From positions 1-6,083 of the forward strand of contig DAOUBP010000084.1 of assembly GCA_034432655.1 (NCBI GenBank): a stretch of DNA of 6,083 nucleotides, in the 5' to 3' direction. The notes beneath the pieces were generated by a model. That model searched no databases, was not told the origin of the DNA, and saw only the letters and a program-made list of their open reading frames with translations. This DNA comes from DAOUBP01 sp034432655 (GTDB taxonomy: Bacteria > Chloroflexota > Anaerolineae > CG2-30-64-16). Below are positions 1 through 5,484 of the stretch, one piece after another (position 1 is the first letter of the stretch; each line of letters begins with the position of its first letter). The translations under genes and the position numbers were made by a program.

Positions 1-26
1 CAGAGACGTTGCATGCAACGTCTCTG
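1..26. repeat. Perfect 26-bp palindrome upstream of livH
   Basis: Bases 1-13 (CAGAGACGTTGCA) are the exact reverse complement of bases 14-26, so the element is a perfect palindrome with no spacer. TGCAACG is repeated directly at 14-20 and 25-31. The element begins at the first base of the window, so it may extend to the left. Palindromes with this GAGACGTTGCATGCAACGTCTC core are, from memory, dispersed repeats in some cyanobacterial and Chloroflexota genomes; I cannot check copy number here. It sits 14 nt before the livH ribosome binding site. In mRNA it could form a hairpin between an upstream gene (perhaps the binding protein) and livH, where it might protect or attenuate transcript. That role is inference. 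Confidence 0.85.
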
Positions 27-55
27 CAACGAAAATGTACAGGAAAGGCCACAAC

Positions 56-913
56 ATGCCAGGCAACCTGCTGCCTTCTATCGTGGACGGCCTGCTGTTG
101 GGTTTCGTCTATGGTGTCGTCGCCCTGGGCCTCAGCCTGATCTGGGGCGTGATGCACGTGATCAACCTCAGTCACGGCGCGATCACGGCACTCGGCATGT
201 TCGTGTCTTACTTCTTGTTCACGGCGTTGGGCGTGAACCCCTACCTCGGCGTGCTGGCGGCCGGGGCGCTGGGTTTCGCCCTGGGCTATGTGATGTACCA
301 TGTCGCCGTCCGGCGGGTGATCAGCGGGCCCCATCTCTCCAGCCTGCTCTCGACCTTCAGCGTCAACATGATCATCATCGGCGTCGGCACGGCGATCTTG
401 ACCACCTCTCCCCGCACGATTGACTATTCGCTCGGCTCACTCACCGTCGGGCCGTTGACCGCGCAGGGCACGCGGCTGATGGCCGCGGCCGCGGCCATCC
501 TCATTGCGGCCGCGCTGCAACTTTTTCTCTATCGCACCCGGCGCGGGAAAGAGATCCGGGCGGTGGCCAACAACCGTGCGGCGGCCGAGCTGATGGGCAT
601 TCCGACGACCTCAGTGCTGGCGTTCAGCTTCGGGCTGGGCACGCTGATGGCCGCCGTGTCGGGCGCGCTGATCGCCACCTTCTTTCCGTTCACGATCCTG
701 ACCGGCGATCTGTATCAGTCCAAGGCGTTCGTGATCTGCGTGTTGGGCGGATTGGGCAACCCGCTGGGCGCGCTGGTGGGCGGGCTGGTGCTCGGCCTGC
801 TGGAAGGGATCATCCCGGCGTTCATGCCCGTGAGTTGGGTGCCGGTGCTGGAGTTCGGGTTGTTCGTGCTCGTGCTGATCTTCCGCCCCACCGGGCTGTT
901 GGGAGCCAAATAG
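56..913 (+). CDS. livH: Branched-chain amino acid ABC transporter permease, LivH type
   Basis: This is one of the two membrane subunits of a Liv (HAAT family) importer in the cytoplasmic membrane. With LivM it forms the channel for a branched-chain amino acid or related amide or small organic substrate. The 285-residue protein is hydrophobic throughout. It shows the family's N-terminal motif GLSLIWGVMHVINLSHGAI (residues 25-43) and the C-terminal LGGLGNPLGALVGG loop typical of LivH. I chose ATG 56 rather than the in-frame ATG 35 because AGGAAAGG at 41-48 sits 7 nt before it, whereas ATG 35 has no ribosome binding site and would add a charged MYRKGHN stretch. The TAG stop abuts the livM ATG (TAGATG), which suggests coupled translation. 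The substrate cannot be told from the permease. Family assignment is very secure. Confidence 0.95.
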   Translation: MPGNLLPSIVDGLLLGFVYGVVALGLSLIWGVMHVINLSHGAITALGMFVSYFLFTALGVNPYLGVLAAGALGFALGYVMYHVAVRRVISGPHLSSLLSTFSVNMIIIGVGTAILTTSPRTIDYSLGSLTVGPLTAQGTRLMAAAAAILIAAALQLFLYRTRRGKEIRAVANNRAAAELMGIPTTSVLAFSFGLGTLMAAVSGALIATFFPFTILTGDLYQSKAFVICVLGGLGNPLGALVGGLVLGLLEGIIPAFMPVSWVPVLEFGLFVLVLIFRPTGLLGAK

Positions 914-1882
914 ATGAAAGCCTGGCGCCAACTCCCCATTTGGTTCAACCTGGCCCTGGTGTGCGCGCTCGGCGCGCTCACGCTGTTGCTGCGCCGTGAT
1001 ACGCTGCGCGAGACCATGTTCACCCTCCTGATGTTCGTCGGCCTGGCCTCCAGCCTGAACATCCTGATGGGCTACACCGGGTATGTCAGCTTCGGGCATA
1101 TCGTCTTCTTCGGGCTGGGCGGCTACACCGGCTTCTACTTCATCAGTCAGCAGGGCTGGCCGCTCTATTCGGCCGCGCTGGCCGGCGGGCTGCTCTCGGC
1201 GGTGTTGGCCGGGCTGCTCGGCCTGGCGATCTTGCGCTTGCGCGGGGCCTATTTCGCCCTGGCCACGATCGGCATCAACGAGGCGGCCCGGGCGTTCGTC
1301 AACAACTTCGGGCCGTTCGGGGGGCCGACCGGCATGTCGGCCAATTTCTCGGTCTACCAGGCCTATGGCGGGCCGGCCCAGGCGCTGTGGACGACCTTCA
1401 TCCTGATGTGGCTGGTGACGCTGGTCATCCTGGTGGTCAGCCACGCAGCCAAACACTCGCGCTTCGGCCTGGGCCTGATGGCGATCCGCGAGGACGAAGA
1501 CGCCGCGCTGATCCTGGGGGTGAACGCGCCGCGGGCGAAGACCCTGGCGTTTATCATCTCCGCCTTCTTCCCCGGCATCATCGGCACCCTCTTCCTGTTC
1601 AAGAACGGCAACGTGGAGCCGGGCGATGCGTTTCGCCTGCAGATGTCCATCGAGACGCTGGTGATGATCATGCTGGGCGGCCAGGGCACCGTGCTCGGCC
1701 CGGTACTCGGCGCCGCCGCCTATCAGCAGTTGCGCACCTACCTGCTTACCAGCCCGATCTTCAAGAACTTGCATCTGGCGTTTGCCGGGCTGGCCTTGCT
1801 GCTGATCGTGCTCTTCGTCCCGGCCGGCATCGTCGGCTGGCTGCGGGCGCGCTTCCCGATCCTCAGGGGGTTGTTGGAATGA
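914..1882 (+). CDS. livM: Branched-chain amino acid ABC transporter permease, LivM type
   Basis: This is the second membrane subunit of the importer, pairing with LivH. The 322-residue protein has many hydrophobic segments. It carries the LivM hallmark GYTGYVSFGH (residues 53-62), followed by a glycine-rich helix, and the C-terminal signature around SIETLVMIMLGGQGT (245-259) with GPVLGA after it. The length is normal for LivM. The ATG follows the livH TAG directly, and GGGAG at about 901-905 is a modest ribosome binding site. The TGA stop overlaps the livG start by 4 nt (ATGA, 1879-1882), so the genes are surely cotranscribed. No frameshift or missing region is apparent. A long open frame that runs from within this gene into livG in another phase is a shadow, except for its livG part. 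Confidence 0.95.
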   Translation: MKAWRQLPIWFNLALVCALGALTLLLRRDTLRETMFTLLMFVGLASSLNILMGYTGYVSFGHIVFFGLGGYTGFYFISQQGWPLYSAALAGGLLSAVLAGLLGLAILRLRGAYFALATIGINEAARAFVNNFGPFGGPTGMSANFSVYQAYGGPAQALWTTFILMWLVTLVILVVSHAAKHSRFGLGLMAIREDEDAALILGVNAPRAKTLAFIISAFFPGIIGTLFLFKNGNVEPGDAFRLQMSIETLVMIMLGGQGTVLGPVLGAAAYQQLRTYLLTSPIFKNLHLAFAGLALLLIVLFVPAGIVGWLRARFPILRGLLE

Positions 1883-2634
1883 GTCCGGCGGCCATCCTCC
1901 AGGTGAAAAATGTCACCATGCGCTTCGGCGGCCTGCAGGTGCTCGGCCACGTCACCTTCAGCGTCCAGGAGGGGCAGATCATGGGGCTGATCGGGCCGAA
2001 CGGCGCGGGCAAGACGACGATGTTCAACGTGATCAGCGGCGTTTACAGGCCCGCCTTCGGCAAGATCTTCTTCCGGGGCCAGGAGATCACCGGCTTGCCG
2101 CCTTACAAAATCGCTCAGCGCGGGCTTGCGCGCACGCACCAGATCGTGCGGCCGCTCAACGAGCTGACGGTACGCGAGAATGTGATGGCCGGCGCCTGCT
2201 ATGGCCGGGAGCACCACTCCCTCACCAGCGCCGCCAGGATCGCCGACGAAGTGCTCTCACGCGTCGGCCTGCGCGAGCGGGCTGATCAACCGGCGAGCAG
2301 CCTGAACGTAGCCCAGAAGAAGCGCCTGGAGCTGGCGCGCGCGCTGGCCGCCCGCCCCTACCTGATCCTGCTGGATGAAGTGCTGGCGGGTCTGAACCCG
2401 AGCGAGATCACCCAGCTGATCGCCACGATCCGGCAAATCCGGGATGAAGGCGTCACCATCCTGATGGTCGAACACGTCATGCAGGCGGTGATGAGCCTGT
2501 GCGACACGCTGCACGTACTGGATTACGGGGAACAGATCGCGGCCGGAACGCCGGCCGAAATCTCGGCCAACCCGAAAGTGATCGAGGCCTATCTGGGCGA
2601 TCCGAAGCTGGCACAAGAGCTGTTGGGTGAATGA
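1879..2634 (+). CDS. livG: Branched-chain amino acid ABC transporter ATP-binding protein, LivG type
   Basis: This is the first cytoplasmic ATPase of the importer, 251 residues. Visible motifs are Walker A GPNGAGKTT (39-47), a Q-loop region near RTHQIVRPLNELTV (85-98), Walker B LILLDE (162-167), D-loop-like AGLNPSE (170-176) and the H-loop histidine at 199 (LMVEHV). The TPAEI...NPKVIEAYLGD tail (224-241) is typical of LivG. The ABC signature is unusual: where LSxGQ is expected, the protein reads LNVAQKKRLELARALA (142-157). The neighbouring DEVLAGLNP wording recalls a LivG subfamily with degenerate signatures, so this may be lineage-typical rather than inactivating. ATG 1879 overlaps the livM stop and AGGGGG at 1865-1870 lies 8 nt upstream. 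The protein probably dimerises with LivF. Confidence 0.95.
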   Translation: MSPAAILQVKNVTMRFGGLQVLGHVTFSVQEGQIMGLIGPNGAGKTTMFNVISGVYRPAFGKIFFRGQEITGLPPYKIAQRGLARTHQIVRPLNELTVRENVMAGACYGREHHSLTSAARIADEVLSRVGLRERADQPASSLNVAQKKRLELARALAARPYLILLDEVLAGLNPSEITQLIATIRQIRDEGVTILMVEHVMQAVMSLCDTLHVLDYGEQIAAGTPAEISANPKVIEAYLGDPKLAQELLGE

Positions 2635-3386
2635 CCGATCAGGTCACGCAAGGCCCAACGCCCAAGGATGACATGATGGCGCTTTTGGAGATTCACGATG
2701 TCGCTTCCGGCTATGGCGAAGTCCAGATCCTCTGGGGCGTCACCCTCAACCTGGCGCCGGGCAAACTGACGACGCTGGTCGGCTCGAACGGCGCGGGCAA
2801 GACAACCCTGCTGCGCACGGTCATGGGGCTGATACGGCCCTGGAAAGGGCGACTGGCATTCCGCGGCCGTGATATCACTCGTCTCTCACCGCACGAAAAG
2901 GCCGCCGATGGCCTGGTGCTTGTGCCGGAAGGTCGCCAGCTTTTCACCGATATGTCAGTGCGGGAAAACCTCGAGATGGGCGCCGTGTCAAAACGAGCGC
3001 GGCCGCATTTAGCCAGGAACCTGGAACAGGTCTTCGCCCTCTTCCCGCGCCTGCAAGAACGCGCGACGCAGAAAGCCGGCACCCTGAGCGGCGGCGAACA
3101 GCAGATGCTGGCGGTGGCGCGCGGCCTGATGGCGCAGCCCGAAGTGCTGATGTTCGATGAGCTGTCGCTGGGCCTCTCGCCCATGCTGGTGCTTCAGCTT
3201 TTCGACACGCTGCGCCAACTCAAGGCCGCGGGGCTGACGATGCTGTTGGTGGAGCAGAACATCCACCTGGCGCTGGCGGTCAGCGACTATGCCTACGTGC
3301 TGAACGAGGGCAAGATATGGGCCGAGGGCCCGGCGCGCGAGGTGGCGCAGAACCCGCAGGTGCGGCAGGCGTATCTGGGGATTTAG
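2631..3386 (+). CDS. livF: Branched-chain amino acid ABC transporter ATP-binding protein, LivF type
   Basis: This is the second ATPase of the importer, 251 residues from the first ATG. It has Walker A GSNGAGKTT (51-59), Q-loop VPEGRQLF (98-105, typical of LivF), canonical signature LSGGEQ (152-157) and Walker B VLMFDE (172-177). The H-loop position reads LLVEQN (205-210), with glutamine in place of histidine, as is usual in LivF. Since LivG has the odd signature and LivF the normal one, the two ATP sites are probably unequal. The start is uncertain. ATG 2631 overlaps the livG stop (ATGA) but has no good ribosome binding site. ATG 2673 or 2676 lies just after AAGGA (2664-2668) and would give the compact N-terminus usual in LivF. 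The gene ends the operon, followed by a hairpin. Confidence 0.94.
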   Translation: MTDQVTQGPTPKDDMMALLEIHDVASGYGEVQILWGVTLNLAPGKLTTLVGSNGAGKTTLLRTVMGLIRPWKGRLAFRGRDITRLSPHEKAADGLVLVPEGRQLFTDMSVRENLEMGAVSKRARPHLARNLEQVFALFPRLQERATQKAGTLSGGEQQMLAVARGLMAQPEVLMFDELSLGLSPMLVLQLFDTLRQLKAAGLTMLLVEQNIHLALAVSDYAYVLNEGKIWAEGPAREVAQNPQVRQAYLGI

Positions 3387-3416
3387 GCGCGGTTCACGAG
3401 CTGTTGGCCAGACAGC

Positions 3417-3454
3417 GCACAGCCCGACGGGTTAGCTAGCCCGCTGGGCTGTGC
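3417..3454. terminator. Probable bidirectional terminator hairpin
   Basis: GCACAGCCC (3417-3425) pairs exactly with GGGCTGTGC (3446-3454). After a two-base internal bulge, CGGG (3428-3431) pairs with CCCG (3440-3443). It lies 30 nt after the livF stop and 32 nt beyond the end of the converging minus-strand operon, where a shared terminator is expected. There is no clear T-run on either side (CTTGTGTG to the right), so it is not a textbook intrinsic terminator. It might instead be a mRNA 3'-end stabiliser or a palindromic repeat. Confidence 0.55.
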
Positions 3455-3486
3455 CTTGTGTGCCACGCGGTGATCGCCTGCGCGCC

Positions 3487-3678
3487 TCACTCGTGCGCGG
3501 GATACGGATAGGTCGCGCGCTCGTCGGCCCTGGCCCCGGCCGCGATCCAGCGCAGGGTCAGGCCATAGCCGGTGATAACCGTCATGGCGATCAGACCCAC
3601 CACTGCGCCGCCCACGCCGGCCGTGTTCACCAGCCAGTAGAGAAACCGAAACAACGGCAAATCCATCGGAAAGTTCAT
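3487..3678 (-). CDS. Small single-helix membrane protein of unknown function
   Basis: This 63-residue product is not one I recognise. It has a short amphipathic start (MNFPMDLPLFRFLYWLVN), a glycine- and valine-rich hydrophobic stretch (about residues 19-40, AGVGGAVVGLIAMTVITGYG) that looks like one transmembrane helix, and a polar tail ending in YPYPAHE. The start is well supported: GGAGG lies 5 nt upstream, and the ATG follows the stop of the TorD-ferredoxin gene after a single base (TGAGATG), a layout that implies translational coupling. A longer open frame extends upstream, but that part only shadows the preceding gene. As the last gene of the minus-strand operon it could be a small accessory subunit of the membrane oxidoreductase. 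That is inference from position alone. Confidence 0.7.
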   Translation of the reverse strand: MNFPMDLPLFRFLYWLVNTAGVGGAVVGLIAMTVITGYGLTLRWIAAGARADERATYPYPAHE

Positions 3679-3679
3679 C

Positions 3680-4654
3680 TCAGCCTCCGTAATACTCCGA
3701 CCGACAGGCCAGGCAATAGTCCAGCCAGGCGGGACGATCGCCCAATTGGGCGGCGACGAAGGCCAGCTCGGCCTGGCTGACGGTGGGCGCGCCGCAGGCC
3801 GGGCAGGCCGCCCGTGGGGAATGGCGTAAAACGAGCTGCGTATTGCGTATTGCGTAGTGCGTGGCGTCATCCGCCACCAGCGTCAGCGCCCTCGGGTTGC
3901 ACGTGCGAATGCATTTGCCGCAGCCGGTGCAGGCCGCAGGGTCGAGCGTCAGCCGCGTCTCGTGTGCGTCCTCGTCCACGCGCAGCGCGCGGGCGGGGCA
4001 GACCTGCACGCAGAAACCGCACAGGGTGCACCCCTCTGCCCGTGCCACCGCCGGCCACATTTTCCCCCCTCGCCTCGCAGGAGAGGGGCCGGGGGTGAGG
4101 TCCTCCAGCCAATCCGCCAGCAGTGCGCCGATGGGCGCATAGACCGCATCGCCATCGGCGGCCAGGCCGCGGCCCAACTCGATCAACCATGCGCCGTGCT
4201 GTTGGAGAAACTGCCGCTCGGCCGCGCGCCAGGCAGCCGCCTGGGCCGGATCGGCCTCGGCCTGCTCCGCCAGGTGCGCCAGAAACGCCAGCTCGAGCGC
4301 CGCGTGATCGGGCGGCTCGGCGCCCAGGGCCGGCGTCACGCCTGCGGCGCGATAGAGCGCGGCCACGGCCGCGGTCTGCGGGCCGAGGATGCGCCCTGTG
4401 GTCGCGGCCGATTCGTAGAGCCAGAAGCGCGGGGGACCGTCCGTCCCTTCGAAAAGTCGGCTGTAGCGCGCCCGCCGCGCCGTCGGCGGCTCGGCCGGGA
4501 TCCCCGCCAGGGCCGGCAGCCAGCGAGTCGCAGCCGCATCGGCAGGGAGTTGGCCGGCCGCCGCGGTCAGCGGCCAGGCGCGGCCCGCCTCGGCCAGCCA
4601 CGCGGGCGGCGCGGCCAATGCTTCGGCCAGGGCGGCGTACAGGTCGGCGCGCAT
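3680..4654 (-). CDS. TorD-family chaperone fused to a [4Fe-4S] ferredoxin domain and a zinc-ribbon-like tail
   Basis: The 324-residue protein has three parts. Residues 1-185 are an alanine-rich helical TorD/DmsD/NarJ-like domain, with the family motif PPDHAALELAFLAHL (114-128) and FLQQHGAWL (149-157). Such chaperones bind molybdoenzyme precursors and assist cofactor insertion. Residues 209-252 hold two CxxCxxCxxxC motifs (C209, C212, C215, C219; C242, C245, C248, C252), expected to bind two [4Fe-4S] clusters. Residues 284-317 hold two CxxC pairs (C284/C287, C314/C317) resembling a zinc ribbon or rubredoxin-like site. The linkers at 186-199 and about 265-275 coincide with DNA repeats read in frame. 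The ATG has GAGGGAG just upstream and begins 7 nt after the slipin stop. It probably matures or feeds electrons to the operon's molybdoenzyme; electron transfer is inference. Confidence 0.88.
   Translation of the reverse strand: MRADLYAALAEALAAPPAWLAEAGRAWPLTAAAGQLPADAAATRWLPALAGIPAEPPTARRARYSRLFEGTDGPPRFWLYESAATTGRILGPQTAAVAALYRAAGVTPALGAEPPDHAALELAFLAHLAEQAEADPAQAAAWRAAERQFLQQHGAWLIELGRGLAADGDAVYAPIGALLADWLEDLTPGPSPARRGGKMWPAVARAEGCTLCGFCVQVCPARALRVDEDAHETRLTLDPAACTGCGKCIRTCNPRALTLVADDATHYAIRNTQLVLRHSPRAACPACGAPTVSQAELAFVAAQLGDRPAWLDYCLACRSEYYGG
3837..3864. repeat. Four tandem heptamers (TGCGTAT/G type) inside the TorD-ferredoxin gene
   Basis: Four consecutive 7-bp units are visible on the + strand: TGCGTAT, TGCGTAT, TGCGTAG, TGCGTGG. 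The first two are identical and the last two each drift slightly. On the coding (minus) strand the units read as the YAIRNTQ-like peptide THYAIRNTQ (residues 265-273), between the ferredoxin domain and the C-terminal CxxC pairs. Short tandems giving YAIRNTQ peptides are, from memory, dispersed in some GC-rich genomes, often between genes, so an in-gene copy is unusual. Unit length is not a multiple of three, so gain or loss of one unit would shift the frame. Confidence 0.8.
4064..4105. repeat. LTPGPSPxRRG-type palindromic repeat inside the TorD-ferredoxin gene
   Basis: CCCCTCGCC (4066-4074) and GGAGAGGGG (4080-4088) form an imperfect stem with one mismatch around a 5-nt loop, followed by CCGGGGGTGAGG. 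On the coding strand this is the well-known CCTCACCCCCGGCCCCTCTCC type of dispersed repeat, here translated as LTPGPSPARRGGK (residues 186-198). It falls exactly between the TorD-like domain and the first iron-sulfur motif. This suggests insertion into a tolerant linker, or a linker made from the repeat. The peptide itself is low in structure and unlikely to be catalytic. Confidence 0.85.
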
Positions 4655-4661
4655 CGCTCCC

Positions 4662-5411
4662 TCAGGACTTCACAGCGTCGGCGAACTGGCGAATCAGATC
4701 CAGCGGGATGGGCAGGATGGTGGCGTTCTTCTCGCCGGCCATCTCGACCAGGGTCTGCAGGTAGCGCAACTGCACGCTGACCGGCGCGCTCGCCAACCGT
4801 TGGCCGGCCTCGGCCAGCGCCTCGGACGCGATCTTTTCCCCTTCGGCGTGGATGATCTTGGCCCGCTTCTCGCGCTCGGCCTCGGCCTGCCGCGCCATCG
4901 CGCGTTGGAGCCCTTCCGGCAGCAAGACGTCCCTCACCTCAACGATGTTGGCCTTGACCCCCCACGGCTCGGTCTGGGCGTCAATGATATCGCGCAGCCG
5001 GGCGTTGATGCGGTCGCGATGCGCCAGCAGCTCGTCCAGTTCCGACTGACCCAGCACGCTCCGCAGCGTGGTTTGGGCGATCTGGCTGGTGGCATTGGCA
5101 TAGTTGCGCACCTTTACGATGGTATCGGTAGCGTTCACCGGCTGAAAATAGACCACCGCGTCTACTTGCACGGTGACGTTGTCTCGTGTAATGACTTCCT
5201 GCGGTTGGACGGTCAGGGTCTCGACGCGCATGTCCACCTTGATCATCCGATCCACGTAAGGGATGATGAAGTTCAGCCCCGGCCCGCGCTCGCCCACGAG
5301 CCGGCCGAAGCGGAACACGACCCCGCGCTGGTACTGCCAGACGATCTTGATGGCAGGGACGAGCACGAGCAGAACGAGGATAGCGATGCCGACCAGATAC
5401 AACGGATCCAT
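4662..5411 (-). CDS. Slipin (stomatin-like SPFH/Band 7 membrane protein)
   Basis: The 249-residue protein has an N-terminal membrane helix (about residues 4-23), then the SPFH domain starting at QYQRGVVFRFGR (26-37) with GPGLNFIIPYVD (43-54), and the slipin stretch VQVDAVVYFQ (81-90). The segment around LLPEGLQRAMARQAEAEREKRAKII (163-187) is a charged, probably coiled-coil region that drives oligomerisation. Family members form ring- or cage-like membrane assemblies linked to membrane organisation and quality control. Length and layout are normal for slipins. The start is firm: AGGAGGA lies 4 nt before the ATG. Slipins are usually next to an NfeD-type protease partner; none is seen here, and the gene instead sits between an NrfD subunit and the TorD fusion. 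A role in stabilising that membrane complex is inference. Confidence 0.92.
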   Translation of the reverse strand: MDPLYLVGIAILVLLVLVPAIKIVWQYQRGVVFRFGRLVGERGPGLNFIIPYVDRMIKVDMRVETLTVQPQEVITRDNVTVQVDAVVYFQPVNATDTIVKVRNYANATSQIAQTTLRSVLGQSELDELLAHRDRINARLRDIIDAQTEPWGVKANIVEVRDVLLPEGLQRAMARQAEAEREKRAKIIHAEGEKIASEALAEAGQRLASAPVSVQLRYLQTLVEMAGEKNATILPIPLDLIRQFADAVKS

Positions 5412-5437
5412 GGACTCCTCCTATGATGATTGATGTA

Positions 5438-5475
5438 GAGCTGGCGATTTGCGCTACGGCGCAAGTTGCCAGCTC
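5438..5475. repeat. Long hairpin-forming inverted repeat between nrfD-like and slipin genes
   Basis: GAGCTGGC (5438-5445) pairs with GCCAGCTC (5468-5475), and TTGCGC (5449-5454) pairs with GCGCAA (5459-5464), around a TACG loop. Read as + strand RNA, the three bases between these blocks also pair (two G-U, one A-U), giving a continuous 17-bp stem. In RNA from the coding minus strand those wobbles become A-C mismatches. No T-run follows on the minus strand, so a terminator is not well supported. It may be a REP-like dispersed element or an intercistronic mRNA processing or stability signal. It fills most of the 73-nt gap before the slipin ribosome binding site. Confidence 0.75.
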
Positions 5476-5484
5476 CCTGCGCCG

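Noticed and set aside
35..55. ATG 35 as the livH start
   Set aside because: There is no ribosome binding site between the palindrome and ATG 35, whereas AGGAAAGG is well placed for ATG 56.
611..1774. Long minus-strand open frame of 387 codons opposite livH/livM
   Set aside because: Its product is a glutamine-, histidine- and arginine-rich sequence with no family look. It lies fully opposite two convincing permease genes and is explained by the GC-rich codon pattern.
1387..1878. Upstream extension of the livG frame as a larger fusion protein
   Set aside because: The first 164 codons overlap livM in another phase and give low-complexity residues. The ATP-binding protein begins naturally at ATG 1879, with a ribosome binding site and the usual 4-nt overlap.
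3837..3864. Tandem units considered as a CRISPR array
   Set aside because: The 7-bp units are directly adjacent with no spacers, so this is a simple tandem repeat.
3857..4780. Plus-strand open frame of 307 codons opposite the TorD-ferredoxin gene
   Set aside because: The sequence is arginine-rich with no recognisable motif, while the minus strand encodes clear iron-sulfur and TorD motifs.
4800..5426. Plus-strand open frame of 208 codons opposite the slipin
   Set aside because: It is an aspartate-, histidine- and leucine-rich shadow. The slipin on the other strand is unmistakable and has a strong ribosome binding site.
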